Positions 1 through 11,540 of a stretch of 64,000 nt of DNA are shown here, in pieces. Origin of the DNA: Anarhynchus alexandrinus (lineage: Eukaryota > Chordata > Aves > Charadriiformes > Charadriidae); NCBI GenBank assembly GCA_008711295.1, contig VUYV01000099.1, forward strand, positions 2,335,240-2,399,239, written 5' to 3'. The position numbers and the translations under genes are program-made. Within the stretch, counting starts at the first letter, position 1. The number at the start of each line of letters is the position of its first letter. The notes under the pieces were generated by a model that was not told the origin of the DNA, did not search any database, and worked only from the letters and a program-made list of their open reading frames with translations.

Positions 1-1080
1 TGCCTGGCCGATTCCTCCCTCCCTCCCCTCCTTCAGCCGCTGTCCCCCATCCCTCCCCCTCCCACCGAGCTGCTGGGATCGGCCCCCACAGGAAAAAAAA
101 ACGCCCAATTTGTCATGTCATGTCCAGCTGTTAACCTCCCGTTGCCGAGCCATAGGGAAGACTTGCTTTCTTCTATTTATTTATTTGCCACTTGGACAAT
201 GGAAGGCCTCAGGCCTGCTGAGCTCTTCATAATAACGCCACCAACAATCCAGCCCCCCCCAACGCCAGCAGCACCAGCCGAGGAGCTGCAGGTGTCAGCG
301 GGCATTAACCCGTGTGGGGCTCCCGGCTCCCTTGAAAAGGGCCAGCCGCTGCCGGGGAGGCAGCCGGCGAGGGCGGCTGCCGGGGCTGGGAGGTCCCCGG
401 TGCTGGGCTCACATGGAAAGTCCCCCCCCAGCACAAAGAGGGAGCAGAGGGAAAGGCCAGCCGATAACCATCGCTCCGGAAAGCTTATCGTGCCACTTCG
501 GGGATGCTTGGCCAGGGGGAAAAATGGGGCTGTCCAGCCACCCAGAGAGTTTCAGTGGGGGGGGGACCCAGGGCCTGGCATAGCCACTGCGGCCATGGGG
601 ACACTTAGCAACCGAGCAGAGGGGATGGCAGCCCATAGGCTGGTGCCTGCCGGCCTGGCTGAGCCCTGCCAGCCGCCAGGCTGGGGGTGGCTCGGTGGCT
701 CAGCCCCCCAGCAGGGTTATCCTGCCGGGGCCAGGAAAATTGCTCCAGAGGCCAGGCTGTGTCCTGGAGGGGAAAGGCACCAGCCCCTGCTTCACCCTCC
801 CACTCAGGCCTCCCCCAGGCAAGGCCCCGAGCCGAGGGCCCTGCTTGGGAAGCTGTAGGGCTGTTTTCCACCTCCAGGCAGCGGAGCTGAGGGTATGGAG
901 CCCCCCGCCCAGGGACACTTGAAGCCTGGGGGAAGCTCCACGTCCCCTCATCACGGGTGGGAGGCAGAGGGCCGGCCACCTCCGCAGGGACACCAGCCCA
1001 GGGGCCGGGGGCATGGCGGGCTCTCGGCCTCACAGGCGGCGCGCTGCCGGGGCTGGAAATACATCGTCGGGCTGGGGTTT
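1..1080. other. GC-rich intronic stretch, nothing identified
   Basis: The stretch is mostly GC-rich, with C and G homopolymer runs (for example a nine-G run near 557) and CT-rich sequence at the very start. Overlapping open frames occur on both strands, as expected of GC-rich non-coding DNA. None has a recognisable domain. I see no repeat element. Confidence 0.5.
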
Positions 1081-1650
1081 CGTGTGCATTTGCTCCTCTG
1101 ACAATAAAACGCCTCTCGGGTTACTGGGAAGGTAGCGGCGCCGAGCAGACGAGGAGGGAGCACACGCGGGCCTGTAACTCCTTCCTGTCTGCCCGGCTGT
1201 CTGTCAGGCCTTCCTCCCCCTGTCAATGTCACTTTATTTGCTGCTGGGGTGGCGATAGGATCACTATTAAAAGCACAAGTAGTAGGCATTAAAATGCATT
1301 TCAGTTAGTCCGGGATAATAAAGGCGCGCGAGGGGAAGGGGGGAGGTGAAAAGAAGGAAGTTTTAACTCGCTAATAAAAATCAAATGCAGGCAGTTTGCA
1401 GGAGCGAGCGGCTCGGCGCTTCGCCTTTCTCTTGTTAAGGGCCCGCTGCCATAAATAACTTCCCTGAGCGAAAGCAGAGGAGAGCGGGAGAGCGAGGACG
1501 CAACAACACAAAATTTTTCATTTTTCTCCATAAATCATTTCAGCGTGTGATAATATTTGTTTTTTCTAATGAGTCTCCTGTGATCCATTCCGGGAGCTAA
1601 CATCAGGGCCTGTCAGGGCGTGATGTGTGGGGCACTTCAGCGCTTTACAA
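1081..1650. promoter_or_regulatory. Candidate conserved non-coding element
   Basis: The composition changes sharply from the GC-rich left flank to a mosaic with many AATAAA/ATTAAA, TAATA and TGTCA-type words. Examples are CTGTCAATGTCA near 1220, the TATTAAAAGC and CATTAAAATGC words at 1260-1300, GATAATATTTG near 1550 and TTCTAATGAG near 1565. Such clustered homeodomain- and TALE-like cores, with no repeat debris, are typical of developmental enhancers. Conservation cannot be tested here. Confidence 0.4.
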
Positions 1651-3400
1651 AAACTGCCGCCTCTACAGATTCCCCCCCCCCCCTTCCCTGCCGCCCCTCG
1701 CTTATGCTCAGGACGAATGTGGCCAATTTTTTTTTGCTCTGGGATTTCAGGATCTCTCTCCTTTTACACAAAGTTCTTCGGCATTAAGCCTTGAGAAGAC
1801 GGCTCCCAGAAAAGCAAATCATCTCTCTGGTTTTCCCTTTCTTTGTCCTCCCCAACAGTGAACATCCAGGATGGTCTGCTCTTGGGGTAAGGAAAAGACA
1901 GATGCAAATGGGAACAAACCAAAGCAAATGCTGGCAGCAAACCCCCTGAAGGAGGACTGGCAAAAGGCAGCTCCCCAGAGATGGTTTAATGCCTGATGCT
2001 TGCCACACTTGCCCTGCCCCACAGGCAGCCCAGCATAGAGCCTGGAACCAATCCAGGGCTCTCTGCCCCCACCCCAGGCCCATCAGCCGGCTCCCCTGAA
2101 CCTTCATGAAGTCCCAAACACCCCCAGAAGCACTGCAGTGACTGCAGGAGGTTGCATTTCCACAGAGTGCATGGGGCCCCCCCATACAACTTCTTTTGGT
2201 CAAAGCCCAAGAGCTTCACAGTCAGGACTTTCTAATGGAAAGCCTCTGGGCAAAAACCCGCTTGTTTCTGAGATGGAGCTCAACATGCTTGTGGAGATGA
2301 CCGCATGCCACAAGGGCCCAAGAAGTGGGGATGAGGTTTCGCTGAGATTCCTTCCATTCCTTCACCCCTACTGGCTCTTCAGTACTCATTACTTCAACCC
2401 AATGAGCAACCCCAACTAAGTGAGACACCAGATCTCAGACCTGGAGAGAAGAAAGCAGGCTGGGTCAGGGGTGGGAATGAGACTGTATGCATTCGCACTC
2501 AGATGACCAGGTTGGCATCAGCCCTGGATATGACAGCCAGAAATTATGACTAACAGCTCAACAGAGTGCTGGGCACCCAAGCTGGTGGGTTCAGCTGCTA
2601 TGCGAAGAAGTACAGCCCCATGGCACCATGTTCAGCGTCCCAGCAGTGCACCAATGGACCATGGAGACTGACCAGTCTGTGCCTTGGTGCACATCTGAGT
2701 CATGCTGGCAGGAGAGACAGAGAATGCTGCTGGTGTCTTAAAGTCTAATTTAAATGGAAAGCACCTATATTCAGGGAGGTCTGTCCATCACCAGATATAT
2801 CGTTGGAAGACAGAGACCACCTCAGTGAGAAATAAAGGGAAAAAGAGAAAGTGGGACAGAAAGTATGGTATACAGAAAACAGAAAAGGAAAGGAACCCAG
2901 AAGCAAACTTCAACTGAGATCTCTTTCTCAATAGCTTGGAAATCACCATAGACTATGAAGATGCTTGGCTCTGAGCATCACACACCAAGAGCAGTTAACA
3001 CACCATAATCCTGTGCTACAAGAAAGCAGGATATCCCTGCAGGGCTGGAAACCGAGGCCAACCCTTGCTCCTCCACAGCATGACCCTGGTGACAAAGAGC
3101 CCATTCTGGCTCACTCTGATCTTTCTCCTTGCTCCAGCAATCATCACCACGACTGCCAGAGCCAAGGCTGCTCTTAGCATCACCATCATCATCAGGGTTA
3201 TTATTATTATTAACATCATTGTTATGGTGTTTCCAGAGGAGGCTCTTAACTCCAGTCATCGGGATAAAGGCAAGCTGGTGGCATCTTCAGGGAGTCATAA
3301 TGGTACGGGGCCCAGCTCAGTGTGTGTTTACTCTCTGCCAATGTATGTGAGAGAGAAAAAGAGAGAGAGGTAGTGAGATAAACACTGTCATGGGCCGCTT
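1651..3400. other. Unique intronic sequence, no gene
   Basis: Ordinary unique sequence. It contains a C-run near 1673-1683, a (CAT)n and an (ATT)n microsatellite at 3181-3212 and a GA-rich stretch at 3347-3370. The small frames on both strands lack family similarity. Confidence 0.5.
3181..3212. repeat. Trinucleotide microsatellites (CAT)n and (TTA)n
   Basis: Two adjacent short trinucleotide runs: CATCATCAT-type at 3181-3193 and TTA repeated about five times at 3198-3212. Simple-sequence repeats. Confidence 0.85.
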
Positions 3401-3740
3401 CCATCATCTACTCACAAGAGCATAATAAAGCCCTTGTAATATACTAGAACTTGTGTGGTCCCGGGGTCTAATTTGCATACTAATTACTCAGTGCAAATGG
3501 GAACGAGAGGTAGGGGGAGGGCGCGCGGGTGAGGGGGACTGGACTATTTGCTCTGCCGTTTCATATCATGCTAACAAGCTAATCCGGCGTGCAGTTAGCT
3601 CCTGATATATAACTGCTCATTAGTATTATAATAAAGTACATGAAACAACCATAAAACGTTATATACTGCACAAGTGTTGTTTTCTTGCCAATTATCTGCG
3701 GGCGGATTTATCACCGCAGTTGTTGCAAATTCCCCTTGGT
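3401..3740. promoter_or_regulatory. Candidate conserved non-coding element with octamer and TAATTA
   Basis: An AT-rich block with a perfect POU octamer ATTTGCAT at 3471-3478, two bases before a TAATTA palindrome at 3481-3486 and a TGCAAAT half-octamer at 3492-3498. Further right it has several ATTAGTATTATAATAAAG-type words and ATATAAC (3600-3670). The paired octamer and homeodomain core within 30 bp is the strongest single transcription-factor signature in the window. The enhancer role is inferred. Confidence 0.5.
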
Positions 3741-3958
3741 GAGGTTTGGGTCGAATAAAGAAAGGTGTTGGTGTGAGGGGGGAATGGGGGGGCTGCTTTC
3801 AAGGGGGAGAACATGTGTTTTCTTAAGTAGCACTTACCGATGCGCCATTTCGTATGAGAGAGAGGGTGAATGCTGCATCCTTAGGAGGCTGAGAGGGGAA
3901 GGGAGCCCAATGCTCCACGCTCAAATCAAACAAACTTCTGTCTGTTAGGGAAATTGGG

Positions 3959-4012
3959 CCAAAGCCCTAAGGATGGACTTAGGGCTTTGGTTTCTGCACA
4001 AGCAGAAACCAA
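3959..4012. repeat. Two overlapping perfect inverted repeats (hairpins)
   Basis: CCAAAGCCCTAAG at 3959-3971 is exactly complementary to CTTAGGGCTTTGG at 3978-3990, with a 6-base loop. TTGGTTTCTGC at 3987-3997 is exactly complementary to GCAGAAACCAA at 4002-4012, with a 4-base loop. The two hairpins share TTGG (3987-3990), so they cannot both form fully. No polymerase III terminator-like T tract or known miRNA is recognisable. A template-switch mutation is a likely origin. Confidence 0.9.
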
Positions 4013-4457
4013 CTGAGCACAGGGCAGTGTCTTTTTCCTCCTGCCTTCTTCTAAGGACCACAGCCAGTCATACGACATAGAAAAGTAGCTCTATTTGATG
4101 TGGAAAGGGCTTGCCTGGCACATTTGCCTGCAATGAGGCAAATTCCTCAGAGGAGCCAAACCCTTCCCCAAATCCTGCTGCATCTCCTCCTTCCCACCAC
4201 TGCTCCGGGAGCCTGCAAGCAACAGCAAAGGTCTGTGCACTGCAGCCTGCCCTGTGGCTGATGTTTCTGCCCCTCCAGCCCTTAGCACTGCCCCAAAACT
4301 TGCTGCATGATACAGAGGTGCTGAGCAGCTCTGTATTGCAGTGAAAATCATGAAAATCGGGTGGTTCACTGCTTTAACTGGCTGGTCAGAGGACATCATC
4401 CCCTGCCCTCCAAGAGGCACGGGAGCAGTTACAAAACTCTGGCAGATGTAAGCAGAG

Positions 4458-4530
4458 CGCAGTGATTTGCAGCCCGTGGTCTGTGGCCCCTGAGGGTCCA
4501 TGGATTACTTCTCAGCTACCCAGCAATGCT
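4458..4530 (+). mobile_element. Possible hAT-type DNA transposon remnant (terminal region)
   Basis: The stretch beginning CAGTGATTTGCAGCCC and continuing with GTGGTCTGTGGCCCCTGAGG resembles the terminal sequence of ancient hAT-Charlie type elements, with their CAGTG start and repeated GTGG/GGTCCATGG words. The 3' end cannot be delimited and no target duplication is visible, so the call is weak. Confidence 0.3.
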
Positions 4531-5435
4531 GAACAAGAAAAGCAAACTGAGGATCAAATAGTGCTCTGCATGTGGGCTCTACACCTCCACTGGAAACCCC
4601 CTGGGGCACCACAAAATGAGAAGAGGCTGAAAGCTGCTGGGAGGATGTGGATGGCAGAGCACCCACAGCGGAAGGGGGCTGCATGGGGCTGCCAGGAAAA
4701 ACTCCTGCACCCATCAGCAGAGACAGGGCACCATGTGCCAACCCCTGCTTCAGCCCAGGAGAGATGGGTGACATATCGATGCTGCAGCCTTCCCAGGGCA
4801 CAAGCTCAGGGTCTTTCACTGATGTTCTCTTAGAAAAGCTGTGACAAGACCATGGACCCTTCCTGCCCCAAACAAGACAGGCTCCCTGCCCTTGAGGGCT
4901 GCATGTCCTTCTGCCTTCACAGGTGCTGGCAGAACTTGCTGAGTATGATGGGCACTTCACCCATGCCTGCGCACAAGTCATCTCCGTGCTCAGGTCTTTT
5001 CAGAGATGCTCTGTGCTCAGAAAAGCACGACACTTCCCTGAACCTACTGCTTTGCATCTTCCCAGCACATGTGCATCGCAGCCAGGCCCACATGTGTATG
5101 CAACAGGTACTTTTAAATCTTCTACCAACCTCAGCATCCCACCGTGTCCTCCCAGCGAAATACCTCTGCAAGAGGAACTCTCCTGCCGACGCAGCCTAGC
5201 AAACACAAACTGCTGTGAATCCGCTTGCATACCCCCCGTGCCAGCACGCTTTCACCCAGATGTGCACTGCCTGGCGTACACAAGGTTATGTTTCCAAACA
5301 CTTAAGCAAGGCAATACGAAGGCACACAGTGGAGACCCAGTGGCATAAATCCCACCCATTTTCCCTCTTACAAACAGGGGTTACAAATGCAGCCCCCCCA
5401 CGGGTACTTCACACAGAGCTATTCTCCCTCTCTTT

Positions 5436-5451
5436 CACACACACACACACA
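5436..5451. repeat. (CA)n microsatellite
   Basis: About eight CA units after a CT-rich stretch. Confidence 0.85.
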
Positions 5452-5469
5452 AGCCCCCTTGCTGTGAAA

Positions 5470-5720
5470 CATTTGCTTATTTATGGCTTGTTTTTGTCAA
5501 GCGGAGGCAGGACTGACAGCTCTCAGTGGTGGGGCTCTGTCTGTCTAACTCCGTAATAAGACGCATGATATCCATTCTGCTGCCAGCGGGGAGTGAATCA
5601 CGCCAACCCCATCACCCCCTCCCCGGTCCTGCCGGAGCCCCGCTTCGCCTTGACGAACTCCGCAGCTTGTTAGCATCACAATATTGGGAGCAAAATGTGA
5701 CCCAGCGCTGCCATGCCCCC
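5470..5720. promoter_or_regulatory. Candidate conserved non-coding element
   Basis: The block contains TTGCTTATTTATGGC, TTTGTCAAG, CAGGACTGACAGC, GTAATAAGACGCATG and GTTAGCATCACAATATTGGG words within about 230 bp, interrupted by a GC-rich centre. Composition and motif clustering resemble the other candidate elements. Weak, inferential call. Confidence 0.3.
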
Positions 5721-6189
5721 CTCCTCCCTCGGTCTGAAAAGAGAAGGGGAAACACACACGCTCACATCTCGACACCAAGGGAAGGCACAAATCCCCCACA
5801 GGGCTTTAAAAGGACTTAAAACCATTTTAATAAACTGAACGGAGAGGAAACACCTCCCTTTGGGAGAGGGTCACTGAGCTAATGCCAACACTGGCTCTGT
5901 CCTGCTCTGCCTGCCCTGGAGCTGCGCTGGGGGACCGGGGAAGGGGCTTCCCCGAACCCTCTCTCCTGTGGCTGGCCCAGCAACATCTGCCTTCCACCTC
6001 CGCTGCCTAACGGGATGTGGCAAGGAGCATCCCGGCCGAGCGAGGTGAAGGAGGGCCGCTGGGACCCATTTCCAGCTGCCAGCGTCCCAGGCTGGGCCAC
6101 GAGGAGTCACCGCAGGGCACAGTGCAGGAGCACTGGAGGACACTGCTCTCCCTCCCCAAACCCCTCCGGTGACCGGGAGGGGAACTCCT

Positions 6190-6960
6190 ACTTACAGCTT
6201 GTTCCCAGGAGATAAATAGACCTCAGTAAAAAGATTGCTACATCCTTTCAATAAAGATTTTTTCCTCTTTCCCAGACAGCTTGTGAAATGTTTTAAAAGC
6301 TTCTCACATTTCCAGTGAAACCCACAGAGAAGAATTTTGCTTGTTATCAGCCCTGGAAGCCCCTGATAGACGGATGATATTTTCCCCCCTCCTTTCTCTC
6401 TCTCTCGCACTCTCTTTTTTTACAAGCTGAAAAGAGAGTCACAGTGTGTTTTATAACCGGCTCTCTGCATTTCAAAAGCTCAACGAGAGCTCTCTGCTAA
6501 CCCCGATAAGCCCAGGGCTCTTAGTGTCTTAAATACCTTTGACAAGCTATACATTACAACGCTAATAATTTGCCAAATTTGCGCCCATAATATGATATCT
6601 GTAAAACGTCAAGGGTGGTAATGCGATTAGCGGCCTCAAATGAAATATCGAACATTCAGCGTTTAGGCCCTGAATAGGGGAGAAAGGAAAGGAAATCAAT
6701 TTCAAAAGCAGGAGGGAAAGAAGCGATAAGCGTGTAATAAAAAGGGAGAGAGGGGAGCATAGACAGGCCGGGAGAAAGAGCATCTTGTTTTTCATTCTTC
6801 CCTTTTTAAGGTATTCAAGCCTTAAAAGGAAAAAAAAAAAAAAAANNNNGTATTCAAGCCTTAAAAGGAAAAAAAAAAAAAGAGAGAGCAAAAAACTCCA
6901 CAAACATCTCTGAATTAAGTTGGTTGCAACTCTGCAAAATAACATTTGGCCACCCTAACA
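6190..6960. promoter_or_regulatory. Candidate conserved non-coding element (interrupted by a gap)
   Basis: A long AT-rich block with dense homeodomain cores: GCTAATAATT at 6561-6570, GGTAATGCGATTAG at 6617-6630, and CCATAATATGATATC near 6585-6599. It also has TGACAAGC and ACGTCAAGG words. No mobile-element debris is seen. It contains a 4-N gap at 6846-6849 with an artefactual local duplication. An enhancer is inferred; conservation is untested. Confidence 0.45.
6811..6881. other. Assembly gap with duplicated flank (about 32 bp)
   Basis: The sequence GTATTCAAGCCTTAAAAGGA followed by a poly-A run occurs at 6811-6845, then NNNN, then again from 6850. The two contig ends overlap at a homopolymer and were joined with Ns instead of merged. 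The genome very probably has one copy. Confidence 0.9.
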
Positions 6961-7059
6961 ACCCCAGGGTTTGGTTGATGGTGAAGGTGGGGGAAGGACT
7001 CGCTGTTTGCTCTCTGATCCCCCCCCCATCCAACTCCCCGCCCCGAACAGTTCGGGTCC

Positions 7060-7250
7060 ATAAAACACAGGATGTGAAATTACAAGTAGTCTGAGGGTGG
7101 GCTGCCCCCTCCTCTCTCCCCCACTCAAGGTGGGGGAATCGTAATGTACTAATTATCTGAAACCACTCCGAGTAGAAAAGAAACTGTCACATACCAGGCT
7201 GTAGACTAAATAACAAACATCCCACACCTGCGGCTTTATGAGCGCTCCCT
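7060..7250. promoter_or_regulatory. Candidate conserved non-coding element
   Basis: AT-rich segments around 7060-7095 (ATAAAACACAGGATGTGAAATTAC) and 7141-7225 (GTAATGTACTAATTATCTG, ACTGTCACA, GACTAAATAACAAAC) flank a short GC-rich core. The TAATTA at 7150-7155 and a TGTCA word fit the motif set of the neighbouring blocks. Inferred only. Confidence 0.3.
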
Positions 7251-10200
7251 GCGCAAGGCGGGCAGGGGGAGGGAATTCCCTGCTCCCCACCGGCACAGCG
7301 GACAGGCTCCTGCCAGGATGGGGTACCGGATGCCGTGACCCGGAGCTGAGCAGGAACCGGGCCCTGCGAGTGGCCCGAATCCCTACGTGGATCTCATTGC
7401 TATTGCTGTCATGGGCTTTGCATTTGGTTTGGCATGAAAATGAATCTTCCGCCAGGGTCTGGATGGGAAGCAGGAGAGCACCAAGAGAACCCACCAAAGG
7501 AAGGGGAACCAAACCAGGGGCAGGAGGGGAGGAAGAGGGGGATGGTCAACTGTGTTGGGTCTGTCTTCCAGAAACAGTCAGATCTGAACACTGTCGAGAC
7601 AGCTAAGGTGGGAGCAGACTGCAGCAGACCCTCAAACCAGTGCAACCAAGGAGAAAGTCCATGGAGGCACCAGAGGAGCCACTGGGCAATGACCTTGTTT
7701 CTCTATCCCTCTTCACCACAGCTGGAGCCTGGAGAACATTGTGCCTACACACAAAATGACTTGTGGGCACTCAGCTGTGGTACTCTGCTCTCTGGGGTTA
7801 AGAGAGACTGAAGCAGTGTGGCAGGGTCAGCCCACTGCCAGCCCCACGTATCTGGTGGGTCAGCAGCAGTCTCAGAAGCTGCAGGAGAGCCAGGATACAC
7901 TCTTTGCATGGTGCTAGCTTCATTCTCCTTGGCCCCTCTTGGGCTTCAGCTTCTGTGCCAAGGCTGATAACAGGAGGGAAAGCAGAGTCCCTGCCACTAT
8001 GTGCATGTGCCACCAGAAACTAGGTTGAGGCCCACCAAAACCCTCCCATGGAGGATTAATGACAGTACTTGGACAGTAGCAAAGCCACATGAGCACCATG
8101 GCTACCAAGTCATCAGGAGGCAACTTTCAGTCAAGGAAACTTTGCCTTAGATTTGCCATGCAGCCAGAGGACTTAAACTAAAGTCTACTAGTGAGTGGGA
8201 CAAGGGCTGGAGGGGAGTTAACCTCAAAGTGCCACCTGCAGACTACTTAAACTCTTGCTGGAGTACTGAGCTCCACTCACCGTTGCAGGGAAGGTGCTGG
8301 ATTAAACAGATCGCTAGTTTGCTTCCCAGCAGGACAAGTGCCACAGCAATTCACCCTTCTGAACAGGGCTGAAAATGGCCAAAGGGGCAGGCCTGGCCAG
8401 ATGCTGGGCTGACAGGATGGCCTGGGTCTCTACAAGCTGTGTGAAGGGTGCAAGGTCCAAAGCAGGGACCTTTCTGAATGGAGATTTGTGGCAGTCTGGC
8501 AGGCTCAAGGGGGATTAATGCCATCACTGCCCTCTCAGCTGCACAATAAAAAGGGTTGTGAGCGCAGGGTCATGCTTGGGGGTGCTTGGTCCCATGTGAG
8601 TTCCAGCAGGCAAGTCTGGTGCTGGTGTTCTGGGGCTTGGCCACCCCTCCTATAGGCAACGCAACACAGCATCCTCACTGGAAGCCCAGCTCCCTGGCAG
8701 TGAAACAGCCAGGACTGTTGCTCGAGGGCCAGGGTGCTCCCCTTCTCCCTCCCATTACAAGCAGCAGGTTCCTGCTTAGACTTACGCTCCTGGGTCTGCA
8801 TCCACAGCCCAGCTTAGCCAGCACCTCTGAACCCACCTCAATCAGGGAAAATTCACACTGCCCCAGTACTGGTGATGGGTACAGCAGAGCCAGAACAAAC
8901 ACCTGGATGGCCACCAGAAGCACAGCTTACTGCAACCTGCAAATTCCCCAGACCCTTCCTGAAGGCGCTGGGGTCTCCAGGTGGCCCTGCCTGGGGCAGT
9001 TGGAGAGCGGAAGGTGCTGGTCCCCTGTGGGAATGAGAAAACACACCGGTGCGGGGGCAGAGCACGCGCCCCTTGGCCAAGCATGGAATGGCCATTACAG
9101 GGCCACTTCTTGCGGCATCACGAGTCATTAAAGCCAAAAGCGCTTGGGGAATCATCAGCACCAGCCAAACGACTTCCCCAGATGTGGCTCATTCTCAGGA
9201 TGTGGGAGCCCCCACGGACACCCACCTCCGATCCCAGCTCCTCCAGACAAAACATTCCCAGCATTGGAGTCTCCACCCAGGACCCCACTCGCAGGAGCTT
9301 TCTAGGCCATTTAGCAGGAGGCACTGTTTGGTTTTGAACAGATGTTGCCTTCCCCCTGCCCCCAAGGTCCCCAGCAGCCCTGCAGCCTTTGAGCCGGGAA
9401 GGCAAACGAGTTTTGCACACTTGTTTAAGGTCAGTCAGGTGCATGCGCACAAGCACGCACGTTCACACACATACACATGAGCTCGACAGTGGGGTGGGCA
9501 GAGAGACACCCCAGAGTAAAGCAAAGCAAGCGCAAGGAAGAGTTATGGCTATGTTCAGCCTCTAGTGTTAAAAGGACTTCCTTTCCCCACAGCCAGCCAG
9601 CGGCACAGGTGTTGGGACTTTTCATTCCCATCTCTAAACTGGAGTTAAGGGTATTTTCTGTCCCCTCCTGGGAGATGTGAGGGGCTGAGATGGCTTCAGA
9701 AGCTGGGCGACAGAAAGGCCTTCTCCAGGCAGGCTACAGCAGTAGGTGATTTGTGTGGGCTTGGTGGACAAGCACAGAGCTTCTGTGCCACGACTCTTGA
9801 CTGCCTAGGTTGAAGAACAGACAACTGCTCGTCGCTTAGAGGAGAGATGTGCTGATTTATTCCTAAAACATCACACCACAGTGGACCACGCGGGGTCTGC
9901 AAGCTCACCAAGTGAGCTCAGGTTACCCTCCCAGACCATGGCACGCCACTTCCAACCCAGCTACACGGGGAATGGCGTTTTCTGAGATTAGTCATTTCTC
10001 TGCTCAATCTGGTCCAAATGACTATTGATCCCTTAACACAGAGGTGTAACAACAGCCCTCAGGCATTTTCACTGAGAGATCCTGCTTTAAGCTCCTTGTC
10101 TCTTTCAAACTGTACTACTGCAAATCTACTGGTTTCGTTTTGGTCAGCATGGGAGCAAGACATCTGTACAAGCCCCTTTGTCCATTCCCATGAGATGAAT

Positions 10201-11540
10201 GTACGTGCTGTGCATCCAAGCTGCTCCCTTGGGGTCAGTCCTTGAAGACTATTGCCCAACTTCTACTGGGTGATGGGCATGGCGAGCCTTGAGCTTATCT
10301 ACTAGACACACTTAAAGGTCCTAGAGTCAGGAGAGTGAAAGAATCGGGACCTTTTCACCCAACAGACCAACATGCAGACATGCATCCCAATGCAATACCT
10401 TTTTGTCTCTAAGTCCAGCAGCACTTTGTGCCAAATCCAGCTTGAAGACAGAGGAATTTAGAACTCAATGCACTCTAGAAACATCTAACATCATCTAGAA
10501 TAGTTTTGTGATCCAAATTGCAGTGATGCAATTTGTCACTGAGGTGTGACAACCACGTGTGTGATAAGCCCACTTACATCACAATATGCACACACTTTTT
10601 GAGGGCTCCTGCAGTGTCGTGTACAAGTTTGAGTCCCCGTCCCAAGCTGTGCATATAAAACCACGTAGACACACACAGAATGCTTGCAGTGCCCCACTTC
10701 CAAGCTTCTGTTTGCAGTCACACCTCCAAGCCTGTGGCCGCTTTCTGGCTAAGGGCAATGCTACAGTATGCAGGTTTTCATTAGCACACACTGCTATTCC
10801 AAGGGAGAACAAGCTGACTGATATGTAGTGAGCAAGAAAACGTGCAAGGGAAGCTGCAGCAGCAGGGAAGACCTGAGTGATGGCAGGGGACATCAAGCTG
10901 GACCTCAGCTTGCACTGTGATATGGCAACACAAAACGTGCAGTGTGGACCAGGCCTGCAAAGGAATCAGAGCTCGAACTATCGGTGTAGTCTGGTTGGTG
11001 CTGACATGGCCGTGTTGAAGAAAGGACTTTGTCCCCTGGGACCACAGTGCTGGGAAGAGGCAGAGACAGCCTGGAGCACAGCAGGACGAGGTCCTGGGAG
11101 ATGATCAAGGAGCTGACTGAGGCTGGGGGAGCTGTGGCTGCTTTCAAGGAAAGAAGTTTATAGGGTCTGACGATGGGTAAGATATTGTGGACCTCTGAGG
11201 TCTGAATACCAGAGCAAACATTAAAGGGCTGAGGGCTAAGGGGACAACAGTGCAGCCTGCAGACACAGTGCTGCCCTTGCCCTCACTTGCGGGACGTACA
11301 TCCCTTTCCCTGTCCTATGCATGCATGGGCTTTTACAGACCCTACAAGGGGAGATGGAGAAAGGTAGAAGGGCTCTCAGTCGGTGGTGTGGACAGCAAGG
11401 AGAAAGAGATACCCCTGCCTATGGCCCCTCTCTTCTGCTCCGGCTTCTGCGCCCCACCATGATCCTCACTTCCCTATGCCACCAGCCTTGTCACAGTTGA
11501 GCCTCAGAGAAATTTCAGTGCGGTCCTCACGTCCCACCTC
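7251..11540. other. Unique intronic sequence, no gene
   Basis: About 4.3 kb of ordinary unique sequence with no detectable mobile element, tandem array or conserved-looking block. Open frames up to about 180 codons occur (for example 8586-9131 on the plus strand). They overlap equally long frames on the opposite strand and have no recognisable domain, so I treat them as chance. Confidence 0.55.

Larger units (their letters stand above)
4013..5470. other. Unique intronic sequence, no gene
   Basis: Ordinary moderately GC-rich sequence. It contains a possible hAT-type remnant near 4458-4530 and a (CA)n run at 5436-5451, listed separately. The open frames overlap on both strands and resemble nothing known. 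Confidence 0.5.

Noticed and set aside
115..858. 247-codon open frame on the plus strand
   Set aside because: GC-rich sequence, low-complexity Pro/Ala/Gly-rich translation, overlapped by equally long frames on the other strand, no domain and no splice-site pattern. Chance.
3959..4012. Possible microRNA precursor
   Set aside because: Stems are too short (13 and 11 bp) for a pre-miRNA and share bases; no known miRNA seed is recognised.
8586..9131. 181-codon open frame on the plus strand
   Set aside because: No family similarity; antisense and shifted frames of similar length coexist; in the middle of an RNF220 intron.
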